In this document: positions 22,366-31,553 of the stretch, piece after piece
Position numbering within the stretch: position 1 is the stretch's first letter
Layout of the letters: every line of letters starts with the position of its first letter
Source of the DNA: Collybiopsis luxurians FD-317 M1
Lineage: Eukaryota; Basidiomycota; Agaricomycetes; Agaricales; Omphalotaceae
Direction: 5' to 3'
Assembly: GCA_000827265.1 (NCBI GenBank)
Contig: KN834825.1
Location: forward strand, 23,356-60,537
Length of the DNA: 37,182 bases
Notes under the pieces: generated by a model
Told to the model about the DNA's origin: nothing
Seen by the model: only the letters and a program-made list of their open reading frames with translations
The model's database searches: none
Made by a program: the position numbers and the translations under genes

Positions 22366-22560
22366 GCGGCACTGGGTTTGAGGCGGGGAACATATTGGAA
22401 ATGGATTGAGGAAGAGAGATCCTCAAGGACGGACATTCGCTCCGTCGGCGTTTAAACGTCACCGGCCCGGACGGCTTTGTGTAGTAAAACGCACTTTTTC
22501 AACCGTCGTCATTCACTACCATGATCGTTATGGCCATTTTACTCGCACCTCTATTTAAGG
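22366..22560 (+). promoter_or_regulatory. Conserved upstream block of ALDH copy C
   Basis: The CGTCGGCGTTTAAACGTC and CACCGGCCCGG core is kept, but the TATA element has become CTATTTAAGG. Confidence 0.4.
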
Positions 22561-22657
22561 GTTTAATGACCTATCCTATCTTTACGTCTTTTCTATCTTC
22601 AATGATACTTAAGATCACGACGCCTACTACGACACGGAAGCATTCTTAGCCTCCAGG

Positions 22658-24860
22658 TGGTCGATACACCCTTGGAGGATATTTCAAAGATAATTCCTAG
22701 ACCTTCTTCTATCCCTTTCTTGGATCTAATCACCCTACTATCCAGATCCACACCTCGCTTCACACAACTTTCACCTCCTGCGATACCTTCTCCATTCCTC
22801 GGCGCCAACACCAACTCCTCCAAATCGCCGGCATGCTCCAAGAAGACTACTCCTTCTTTGCTTCCACCGTCTACGCTGACCTCCGTAAATCCGCCGTCGA
22901 GGTCTACATCGGTGACATCAACCAAAAGATCAATTGGGTTATTATTTCGGCAAAGAGGATAATAGAGTTGGCGAGGGAGAAGAGTTATTCGGGGTATCCA
23001 GATCTGCCGGAGCCTTAGAAGGCTTCGAAGCCAAAGCCGAATGAGTGGTGCTTGGTATTAGTAGCTGGTGAGTTTTTTTTGGGTTTTTGTTCAGTTTTTC
23101 GCTTTGCGCTGATGCCGTCCGGTCTTGTTCAACAGGAACTATCCCCTTATTCTATCTGTACCCTCTATTTCCATCGCTGTTTAGTCATGATAATTTGCTA
23201 TATTCAATCATCGTAGACCCGGAACTTGGTAGATTCAAGCTATGATAGGTGCCATCGCGGCCAGGTGTACCGTATGCGACAAACTCATCAAAGTCACTTC
23301 ACATTACGCAGGGTGTCTACACGGATTGTTACTGAAATACCTCGACTAAGATGTGATAAGGGTTGTATGTGTGGGTGTCCCGGAGATTACGAAGGTGCGG
23401 GAGTTGAAGAGAGATCATAGTACGTTCGAGTCCCGCTCATTCCGTTCCGTTCCATTTCCTTCAACTTTTCTTATCTGTGTCTTGGTACCATTGTTCTGGG
23501 TACTGCGATACTTTGACTGCGCCCTCGTATTCCTTACATATTCTCACTCCCGACTGTTTGACCACTGATCCCTTCGGTTTAATCTTCTACACGGGAACCG
23601 CAACTGTCGCACAGAACGTCGACGCTGCAGCTGCCAAACACCTCACACTCCTCAATCTCAAGTTAGGTGGCAAGTCACCCGTGATTGCTGACCCGAAATG
23701 CAATTTGGAGCTCGCGGTGAAGAGGACTAGGTGGGGGAAGTTGACGAATTGTGGTCAGGTACGTATATTTCATTCACGAGGACCTTGATACGGATACGAT
23801 ATGATAGGTCCAATATTATGCGATACCACACCATACCATAGATGCCATACCATATGATACCATACCTTACCACGCGATACCATACGCTACATCGTGGCTG
23901 CACTTCAGGAGTGGAACCGAGTTCTCTAAGTTTCGGTTCCATTCTTCTCTCTTTTTTTTTGCGGAATTCTTCCCTGTATTTTTTTTTCACTTTACTTCGC
24001 TTCACACTTCCTCTCACTTCCTGCTACATATCCTTTCTCTCCATCCCACCCTCCCCGTCCAAACTTTCTGCGCCTGACTGAAAAAAACTAAAACCTTGAC
24101 TCGTTATCCAGATCTGTGTATCGCCAGATTACGTCCTCATCCGTCCGTCTGCACTCGAGCAGTATATTGAGGGGTTGACGAGGGTATATGAAGAGATGTA
24201 TCCTGCTGATCGAGGAGCCACGTTTATGCGCATATGATCAATGCGCAGCATTTTAAGAGGATTCAATGTGTGCGTTATGTGTATATTGTACATTCGTCTA
24301 TCGTGCATTCGTTTTGTCCATCTCCTCCTGCTCTCCCACCCAATTGTTGGAACATGCTCGTTTCTGAATTGTTCATGAATCAATCTTCTATTTTATCCTT
24401 CCCTTCCTCTCGGATTCGCCACATTCTTTTCACACATTCCCACCTACACAACACAGTTGACGCTGAGACATTGGGCTTGTTAAGGAAGACTCTGATGTTC
24501 ATTGTATTTTCTACTCCGCCTCCATCTCTTTCATACCTCCGCCCTTCCCTTTCATACCTATACCTTCAAATGGTTGTCAAATTTTCAAAAAGACATTTGA
24601 ATTTTTCTCGTATCAGAGGTCGACTGTGGATATTCCTGCTATGTGAGTTGTCACTTCTTCAGCCTGCACTTCATTTGTTATACTGGCTTTTTCCTCGACT
24701 CTCCTTCACTACTACACACCTGCTTGCGAGTGCTAACCCATTTACATTTGTTTCCACTATTCGCCCTCATATTCAGTTTTGAAAAAAGCTTAACAGGGCC
24801 GAACAGAAGACCATCCTCTGGTGTCCATCTTACACCTACCATTTTTTTAAAAAGTGGAGT
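22658..24860 (+). pseudogene. ALDH class 3/HFD1-like pseudogene, copy C
   Basis: It shares the lost start codon with copy A and in addition lost the first donor (AAAGATAATT where A has AAAGGTAATT). The exon MLQEDYSFFASTVYADLRKS is kept but ends in the same EP-stop as copy A. TAA at 23347-23349 follows the KYLD codons. The nucleotide-binding exon reads LKLGGKSPVIAD, so the catalytic Glu of ELGGKSP is Lys. ICVSPDYVLIRPSAL is kept. After about 24240 the gene is deleted through to the GRQ-type exon (about 24571-24640), and the last exon stops abruptly at 24860, where it joins the NLR4 upstream region. The 3' part carries the same deletion as the remnant at 1-509. Confidence 0.78.
23776..23896. 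repeat. GATAC/CCATA-rich simple-sequence patch in an ALDH intron
   Basis: Irregular repeats of GATACGATA, CCATACCATA and GCGATAC fill the intron after the NCGQ exon. A shorter GATGC/GATAC run occupies the same intron of copy A at about 7955-7990, so this intron has expanded separately in different copies. Confidence 0.6.
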
Positions 24861-25018
24861 AGACACTTGCAGAAGGTATCGATTGGTTGGATATCGAGGG
24901 GTGTGTGATACATGATTGCTTTCAATGCACTAGTCAGTACAGCAGCATGTGAGTTGAATGTCAAGTGATAGATCTTTGATCATATAATGATAATTATATT
25001 GGATCGATGGCTGGCGGG

Positions 25019-25028
25019 TATATATAAG
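25019..25028 (+). promoter_or_regulatory. TATA box of NLR4
   Basis: TATATATAAG starts 64 bp before the ATG at 25083. The upstream region is shortened: the ALDH remnant ends about 160 bp earlier and the CCG/CGG palindrome is absent. Confidence 0.65.
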
Positions 25029-25082
25029 TGGAAGACTTAGCGGTTGTTTGATTGCTTGATCCCCAAGTTTAGCTCTCGCCCA

Positions 25083-27333
25083 ATGGCCGATAGGTGGCAA
25101 AAATTTTAATCGATGCAATCATATCTAATGTTGTCCATCCCCTTAGGAACGATCAAGGTCCCATTTCAAATATGTCCAGTTTGGAGCAAAATGTTCCAGC
25201 GTCTGCTACACACTACTCGTCAGTACTGACGCTGAATATTGTAACAATTTAAAGTTAACCTAAATCTTTCCAGAGGTGCTATGTTTTCTGGAGCATCACA
25301 CATGACTTTTGGAGCATCCTCCACTTTCCAAGTCAAAGTATATGAAGCAGATAGATCTAAAGAAACTGCAGCTTCAGCTGCCCCAGCTGGTAGCATCCTC
25401 CACTTTGATATACTAGACTTTATTTGCTCACAGAAATCAAAAGGATTCACTGCAGGGATGACCGACCTCGGTCCAGTCTCTCCATTTTTTACCGGGAGAA
25501 AGGATATTCTCTCAGATCTTGAAACCCATTTTTTGGTTGAGGCTCCCTCTACTGATGCTCATGAAATGAAACTATTTGTGCTTTACGGGATGGGAGGAGC
25601 AGGAAAAGCTCAAACTGCTTTGAAGTTCATAAACTCATTTAGATCAAGGTGGAAGAATCTAAACTCAATGGCACTGTCTCCTCTTTAATGAATCACTTTT
25701 ATATTTCAAAGGTTTACTGGATGCTTCCTGATTACTGCACACTCTGAAGAATCCATCAAGGCATGTTACTATGATATTGCTGTCAAAAATGGACTTGGTG
25801 AGTCCAGCAACTGGGAAGCTGGACTTAGATGGCTTGCACAGCATCAAGAAGAATGGATGATTCTCTATGATAATGCTGATGATCCCAACCTTGACTTGGG
25901 GAAATTCCTGCCTCAGTCTAGTCATGGAAACATCATTATTACCTCTAGGAATAGTACTCTGAAGCAGATCAGCATTAAGTCCAAAGAGTTGAAGGATATG
26001 CAACCCGAGGATGGTTTGCTGTTACTTTTGAAGTATGCTATCACAAACTATGAGGCCACTCCCCAGGAAAAATTCATGGCCTCTAATATTGGTGCAAAGT
26101 TGCATTACTTTGCTCTAGCTCTTGTGCATGCTGGCTCCTATATATCACAGCTGAACTGTTTAGATTCATACCTCATCAGGAAAAATAGGGATGGACCTTG
26201 GGAAACCTAAGAAGAATAGGACATTTCAAGCACTTCCTCAGGTAACCTCAGCTAATGTAGGAGATGCAGAGACTTTGGCAAGCTACCCATTGCTATCATA
26301 TCTTACCTCGCAGAGAATGGAATGGGATGAGATTTGGATGGACAACATTGCTCAAACAATAAGCTCATATTCTCTGATCAGTATTGAAAAGGGAGGGATG
26401 GCATATTCTTTGCATCCATTAGTTCATCACTGGATTCAAGACAGCATTGAGAGTGCCAAGCAAAGAGACTTTCAGCTAGAAGCCCAAAGCATTGTAGCAA
26501 TTGCCATGAATAATGCAGATATGGCATTTTTAAAGTTACTGGTTCCTCACTGTACAGATTTTAACCTTACAGGAGATGCCCATACTGACTGGGCAATAGG
26601 TGATTTGTGGTTTAAATGTGGTTACTATTCCAGAGCTTATGATTTGTGGGAACCACTGTGGCATCAACTGGAGGTGAAATTTGGGGACAGGCATTGCCTG
26701 ACTCTAGATCAAATGGATCATGTTATAGCAGCACTGGAAAAGCTAGGAAAAAATAAGGAAGCTCTAGAGATTGCAGAGTCCTTGTCAAAAATGGCAAAAG
26801 AATCATTTGGAGAGGAGGATCCAATGACTCTCAGTGGAATGCATACCTTGTCAAACCAATATTCTAATATGGGAAGATGGAATGAAGCTCTGCAAATTGA
26901 TGAGTCATTGGTGGAGATGTCCAAGAAAGTATTGGGAGAGCAGCATCCAGACACTCTCACCAGATTGAACAATTTGGCAAATAAATATGCTCAAGTTGGA
27001 AGGTTTATAGAGGCTCTGCAGACTAGCAGCATACTAGTGGAAGTATCAAAGAAAATTTTGGGAGAGCAGCATCCTGATACTCTAGATAATCTGGGTAACT
27101 TGGCAATTAGCTACAGAGAGATAGGAAGATATAATGAAGCGCTGAAGATTTCAGAGCCGCTGGTGGAAATGTCAAAAGAGATAATGGGGGAGCAACATCC
27201 CGATACACTTATGAGAATACAAAACTTGGCCAGGAATTACTTTGATTTAGAAAGATATAATGACGCCCTGCACCTTGAAGAGCCTTTAGTAAACATATCA
27301 AAGCAAATCTTGGGCATTGTTACTACTGCATAG
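25083..27333 (+). pseudogene. NLR4: truncated, frameshifted NB-ARC/TPR receptor
   Basis: Exons 25083-25093, 25147-25218, 25274-25648 and from 25712 match NLR1 closely at the N-terminus (NDQGPISNMSSLEQNVPASA). Three defects are visible. The P-loop reads GMGGAGKA, with the Mg-coordinating Thr/Ser replaced by Ala. Between about 26173 and 26261 some 127 bp are missing relative to NLR1 (the region from the LDxYLxR codons to the DAETLA codons), which shifts the frame, so translation stops at TAA 26208-26210. The downstream half continues in another frame from 26191 and ends at 27333 after entering an LTR at 27318, losing about four TPRs and the tail. The middle region (TDFNLTGDAHTDWAIG) matches NLR2/3, not NLR1, so the copy is mosaic. 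Confidence 0.85.
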
Positions 27334-27367
27334 TACTTAAGTGGAATGAGTCAATAGGATCAAATAT

Positions 27368-27846
27368 CACTACGGCGGTTCCGATTTTTCTCGGCCGTTA
27401 TTATTACTGTAAATAGATTTGGAATGAATTTTTGATTTCGAGCGAAAAAATACTCGAAATTTGGAGCTTTTTTCGCCCGATATTGGAATCGAAAAAAAGA
27501 AGACAATTAAATCTGCATTTCGCTCGAAAAAATGTTAAATATTCCTTTCTAATTTCAATTGATAAAAGGCATTGATTTCAGGCATAAAAGGATTAGAATT
27601 TCCTTTGTAGTTCAATTTAGAGTTTGTCGGTCATTCAATTCCTTTCATGGCCGAAAAAGGAATCCTTTTTCGATCGCAAAATGATTGTAATTACGCCTGG
27701 GGAAACATAATGGTCAGTTCCAGCCCAGGCACCGGCCGGAAACTGGGCTGAGTAATCAAGTTCCTGGGCTGGAACTGACCATTAATTTATTCCAAATCTA
27801 TTTATAGTAATAATAATGGCCGAGAAAAATCAGAACCGCCGTAGTG
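27368..27846. mobile_element. CACTA-like MITE, 479 bp, 63-bp terminal inverted repeats
   Basis: The ends are CACTACGGCGGTT and its complement, and the inverted similarity runs about 63 bp (27368-27430 against 27784-27846) with about five mismatches. The element is flanked by TAT (27365-27367 and 27847-27849). The second LTR copy shows the undisturbed site CAAATAT-ACTAG at 29415-29426, so the insertion and its 3-bp duplication are read directly. The CACTA start with 3-bp duplication is characteristic of the CACTA (EnSpm/CMC) superfamily. There is no coding capacity; it must have been moved by a transposase encoded elsewhere. Confidence 0.8.
27708..27784. repeat. Perfect 22-bp inverted repeat with 33-bp loop inside the MITE
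   Basis: 27708-27729 (TAATGGTCAGTTCCAGCCC then AGG) is exactly complementary to 27763-27784. It abuts the inner edge of the right terminal repeat and has no partner on the left side. Both arms end in TA, so it could be a separate tiny element that entered the MITE. Confidence 0.8.
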
Positions 27847-28033
27847 TATGCTAGTAAAGTGGCGCTTATGGTGTACGTAGCTATGGATGCGCAGTGCTGG
27901 ACAATCCTGATATCAATAGATTTGTATTTGCAGATACAAAGTGGAGAGCCTTTGTCAAGAGACATAAGTACCAAGTACTTAGTTGTGTAGAAATGAACTA
28001 TTGTATCCGTACCCTCATCAAGAACCAATCACG

Positions 28034-28100
28034 CATACCAAAAACAAAAACCTCACCTGTTCACAATTTATCACCTTCCCCCATATCTTCCTCTTTATGG
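28034..28100 (-). pseudogene. Antisense ALDH exon scrap
   Basis: Read on the minus strand, 28100 to about 28055 gives KRKIWGKVINCEQ followed by GTGAGG and an intron start like the one after AKRTLWGKVTNCGQ in ALDH copy A (7892 onward). Both the exon end and the first 20 or so intron bases match. It lies inside the inserted DNA in the opposite orientation to the array, so it was captured or rearranged. Confidence 0.55.
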
Positions 28101-29371
28101 AAAACCGGAAGGCCTCGCTCTCAAGCGAGTGATCCGCTGATGGCAACGTAAAGGGACCCATGTCACTCCGGTAAGCGCTTGATAGTATAGATTAATTGAT
28201 TCCCCTTTTTATGTCAAATTCGAATATCAACCCCGTCTGGCACTCTCCAAACGAGTATTGAGAAGGCTCAAAAGTCGAGAAAATTCATGAAACTGGGTAT
28301 TTACTTCCCACTCCCTCTGCATATTTCATTATTAAATCTGTGAATGTACTGTTTGTCTCTCGAGTTCCCATTCACAGATGCATTAAATTCAGTGTGAAGT
28401 TCCCCTCCTCCCTTGCTCTCGCCTGCATATAGGCAGCGTACTGATTAGAATTAATGAAATCACCCTCACTTGCTTGCACCATTATTCACTCTTTTACTGA
28501 GTATCAAAGCTGGATGCAGTTTGTTCCCTTAAGAATCAAATTCAACTAGAAATACATATCATGATTTATATTGACCAGTTACTAAATTGGAGAGAAAGTA
28601 TCATTTATGGCATTCATCTCATCCTAAATTGATTGATGATTACAGCTGACTGTTATCCTATCTCTATATAAGGTCAACATGTCCAGCCAAATAATTTCCC
28701 TGATACATGGTGATTTTAGCTTCATTTATTTTATCCTTATAAAAGCCGAATACTATGTAAACTAGAACAAGTTTCCTTTGAATTGCAACTTTATCCTTGT
28801 CAGTTTGTCAGTACTTGTTCCACAAAGCTCTCCGTGTACCTTCCTACTTGTACACAGTGTAGCTCCGCCATTGCTGTGCTGCAATCTGAGGACAAAATGG
28901 CCTCATACTTCAGGGCTATTGTTGCACATTCATGTATGAGTCTAACATTCACATGGATAGATGGACATTGGACTAGTTCAATAGTTGCAAGATACACAAT
29001 TTCTCAGGTGTTTAAAGTTATGAGTGGCAAAGAACAAGTAGGTGATTAACATGGCAGGCAGTCCTCCAACCGAATTTATTGCTTTTGAGTCGACTTTGAA
29101 CAAATTACAGTATATACAAATGTGGATGGGTATAGGGCTCATTTAATCCAAGCTTGGATCTGAAGTTGAGATGCTCAAGGTGTGATTATCTTTAGCGACT
29201 TATTGCTAGTATGCTAGTGACATGCTTTGCTTGCCAGTAACCAATGTCAAATACACAGGACAGGGAAAATTGAAGGCAAATAGCATTGTCTACATCGCAT
29301 GAATATTGTTGGACAATACGCAGGAATCTCGAGGGTATAGAATCAACAGATGGAAAGATTGATAAAATTAT
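28101..29371. other. Unassigned DNA between the two LTR copies
   Basis: No similarity to the NLR-ALDH module and no convincing open frame was found. A short inverted repeat (ATCTGTGAATG with CATTCACAGAT, about 28337-28382) is visible. No retrotransposon gag, protease or reverse transcriptase motif was recognised. Confidence 0.4.
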
Positions 29372-29768
29372 TGTTACTACTGCGTAGTACTTAAGTGGAA
29401 TGAGTCAATAGGATCAAATATACTAGTAAAGTGGCGCTTATGCTGTACGTAGCTACGGATGCGCAGTGGCTGGACAATCCTGATATCAATAGATTTTTAT
29501 TTGCAGATACAAAGTATGGAGCCTTTGTCAAGAGACATAAATACTAAGTACTTAGTTGTGTAGAAATGAACTATATTACTATCTACTTGTTAAGAGATGT
29601 AGGTACTAAGTACATAGTCAGTAAATATGTGAAGCACAAATGAAGTAATTTAATACTCACCTCAGTTGTGTGGAAATGAACTGAGGTGATATGGATATGT
29701 AGGTCAGCTATAAATAGTGTTCGTATCTGTATACTTTGTAATGAAGGAAGTAAACATCAGACCTAACA
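29372..29768 (+). mobile_element. LTR copy 2, about 397 bp
   Basis: It starts TGTTA and may end TAACA (29764-29768), a 5-bp inverted terminus. The first 206 bp match LTR fragment 1. CTATAAATAG at about 29709 could be the LTR promoter. A perfect 10-bp hairpin (29658-29667 with 29679-29688) lies within. No target duplication or primer-binding site was found, and the right boundary is tentative. Confidence 0.5.
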
Positions 29769-30805
29769 CTAGAAAGAGAAGGACCAAAAAGGAATAAATA
29801 AACTGCTAAGGAACTATCATAGATTTGGAATCATAAAAGGAAACATCAAAGCACGAAATACTTAGACTGCTATGGACTGATGCACTCCAACAGCATTGAG
29901 CCTGGTCTCATATACTTTGAGTCTTGAACCCAATTTGGATTCCCAAGTGCAGTTTATGTGGGTTTTGTGTTAGCTTGCCACATGACCATATTGGTAGTAC
30001 CATTGCACCCTTATGTTTCTAGCCACAATTCTCTGCAGAGAAGCAAATTCCTGTGCAGCACTCAATGAATTCTCTAATAACACTGAGCATTGAGAATTTA
30101 GGATCAAATTGAGGGGGCCGGTGGAGCAGGCTCACCATAGAAATTTGCAGGACCCTCAGTGTGTTGTTCTTTTATTTTGATACTGTCATTTGAGCTAATA
30201 CTTGCACAATAGTGTTTTCTAGCTCATCTTTAAGAATTTAGCACAAATACTGCTTTCGATCACTGTAGCTAGTACTGAATTGTTTTGTTGCCTGGCTGAT
30301 TGCCTTAAGCAAACAACACTGAACTTCGGCATTCCTCTATCCCACTGCGCAGCCGTCGGAATATCCTTAAGTACCAATTTTGTATTATTACAGTATATAA
30401 ATGGCAGTAAACAACATAATCTGGAGTTCTTTCCGATGCTCCAAAATTCTATCACCGATTTTACTTTGCACCCAAATATAATTCACTACGCTGATTGCAC
30501 TACATACTCTATGCAGTGTTGAAGCCTTTCAGCTCAGTTGAAGCGCTATGGCGTATGCTTATGTAGATATAACCCTCCACGGACATAAGATATGAACCTT
30601 ATACTTATTTTCATTACACGGAAGCGCAACTCGGAGAGGTAGCGGGCTTTACCACTGCGGCGTTACCTCAGTTATTAATGATGGACTGATTAAAGTGAGT
30701 GTTCGAGGTCCTATTACTGTATATAGCTCAATCACCGAGACTCTATTGACTCACATGACCAATGACAGTTCCGAAATGAGCGAGGCCTTCCCGCTTTCCA
30801 TAGCC
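29769..30805. other. Unassigned inserted DNA before the ALDH E remnant
   Basis: The sequence has no similarity to the array and no recognisable gene. Array homology resumes near 30806 inside an ALDH intron. Confidence 0.4.
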
Positions 30806-31082
30806 TCTACCGTCCTGTCATATCGTGTTAGATAGAATGCGATGGATAGATAGATAACTCATTCATTCTACGGTGAAAGTTCTTCCATTTGGGGGTGTAG
30901 GAGAATCTGGATGTATGTATTTTATGTTCCCTACAGCAATCTGTACTGATTTATCATTATATTCCATTTCCATCAACTTCCTTCCCCCTTCCCTCTGCTC
31001 TTAGATGGTCGTCAAATCGTCGAAAACACATTTGACTGTTTCTCATATGAGCGGTCGACTGTCGATAATCCTGCTGCATGAG
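30806..31082 (+). pseudogene. ALDH class 3/HFD1-like pseudogene, 3' remnant (copy E)
   Basis: Homology begins in the intron before the VKVLPFGGVGESG exon, which is intact with its GTATGT donor. The next exon reads GRQIVENTFDCFSYERSTVD, but its donor is changed (GCGTGAG in A and B, GCATGAG here). The last exon and the start of the 3' untranslated region are deleted, and homology resumes at about 31097 with the spacer. It most resembles copy B. Confidence 0.75.
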
Positions 31083-31494
31083 TTAAATAAGTTAAAATGG
31101 TGTTTTCCCACTGACTGTATTGTATGCTAACAAGTATTGCGAGGTTTTGGTAAAATGTGTAAATTATGGATGTATGAAGCTGCTTAAATGTCAAGCGCTT
31201 GAAGTGTGGATATGAGACGTGCTTGCATTCGGCCACGGCGGCATAGCTTTGAGTGGATATAGAGTGATTGGCATTTGATTGCCATACATTGCAATAAGTC
31301 AGCAGCCACGAACCCTCCTGCATGCACAATTGTCCGACAAGTGTCGGAGGGCCAGAAAGGTTGATGGACTGAATATCTAGAGGTGTGCGATACATCGCTT
31401 TTAATTCACTAGTCAGTACAGCATCATGTGAATAAAATGTAAACTGATGAATATATGATTATATGATAATCGTATCTAATCAATGGCTGGTGGG
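31083..31494. other. ALDH-NLR spacer before NLR5
   Basis: It is homologous to the spacers before NLR2 and NLR3 and includes the CCG/CGG palindrome. No gene was seen. Confidence 0.55.
31333..31348. promoter_or_regulatory. Palindrome TCCGACA-AG-TGTCGGA upstream of NLR5
   Basis: It is identical to the sites before NLR2 and NLR3, 221 bp before the ATG at 31554. Confidence 0.45.
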
Positions 31495-31504
31495 TATATA
31501 TAAG
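31495..31504 (+). promoter_or_regulatory. TATA box of NLR5
   Basis: TATATATAAG starts 59 bp before the ATG. Confidence 0.65.
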
Positions 31505-31553
31505 ATGTAGAACACTTGGCGGTCATTTGATCCCAGGTTTTGTCTTCCGCCCA

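Larger units (their letters stand above)
27318..28001 (+). mobile_element. LTR fragment 1 (solo or truncated), split by a MITE
   Basis: 27318-27367 and 27847-28001 together match 29372 to about 29577, starting TGTTACTACTGC. The fragment abuts the broken NLR4 at 27314-27317 and ends at 28001, where its match to LTR 2 stops. The internal part of the element is not recognisable. The LTR call rests on the direct repeat, the TG start and the TATA-bearing second copy. Confidence 0.55.

Noticed and set aside
28783..29049. 88-codon frame in the DNA between the LTR copies
   Set aside because: It lacks an ATG at its start, has no recognisable domain, no intron signals that extend it and no homologue in the window.
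29372..29768. A complete Copia or Gypsy retrotransposon between the two LTR copies
   Set aside because: No polyprotein motifs, primer-binding site or polypurine tract could be seen, LTR 1 is truncated, and an ALDH scrap lies between them. Only LTR remnants are supported.
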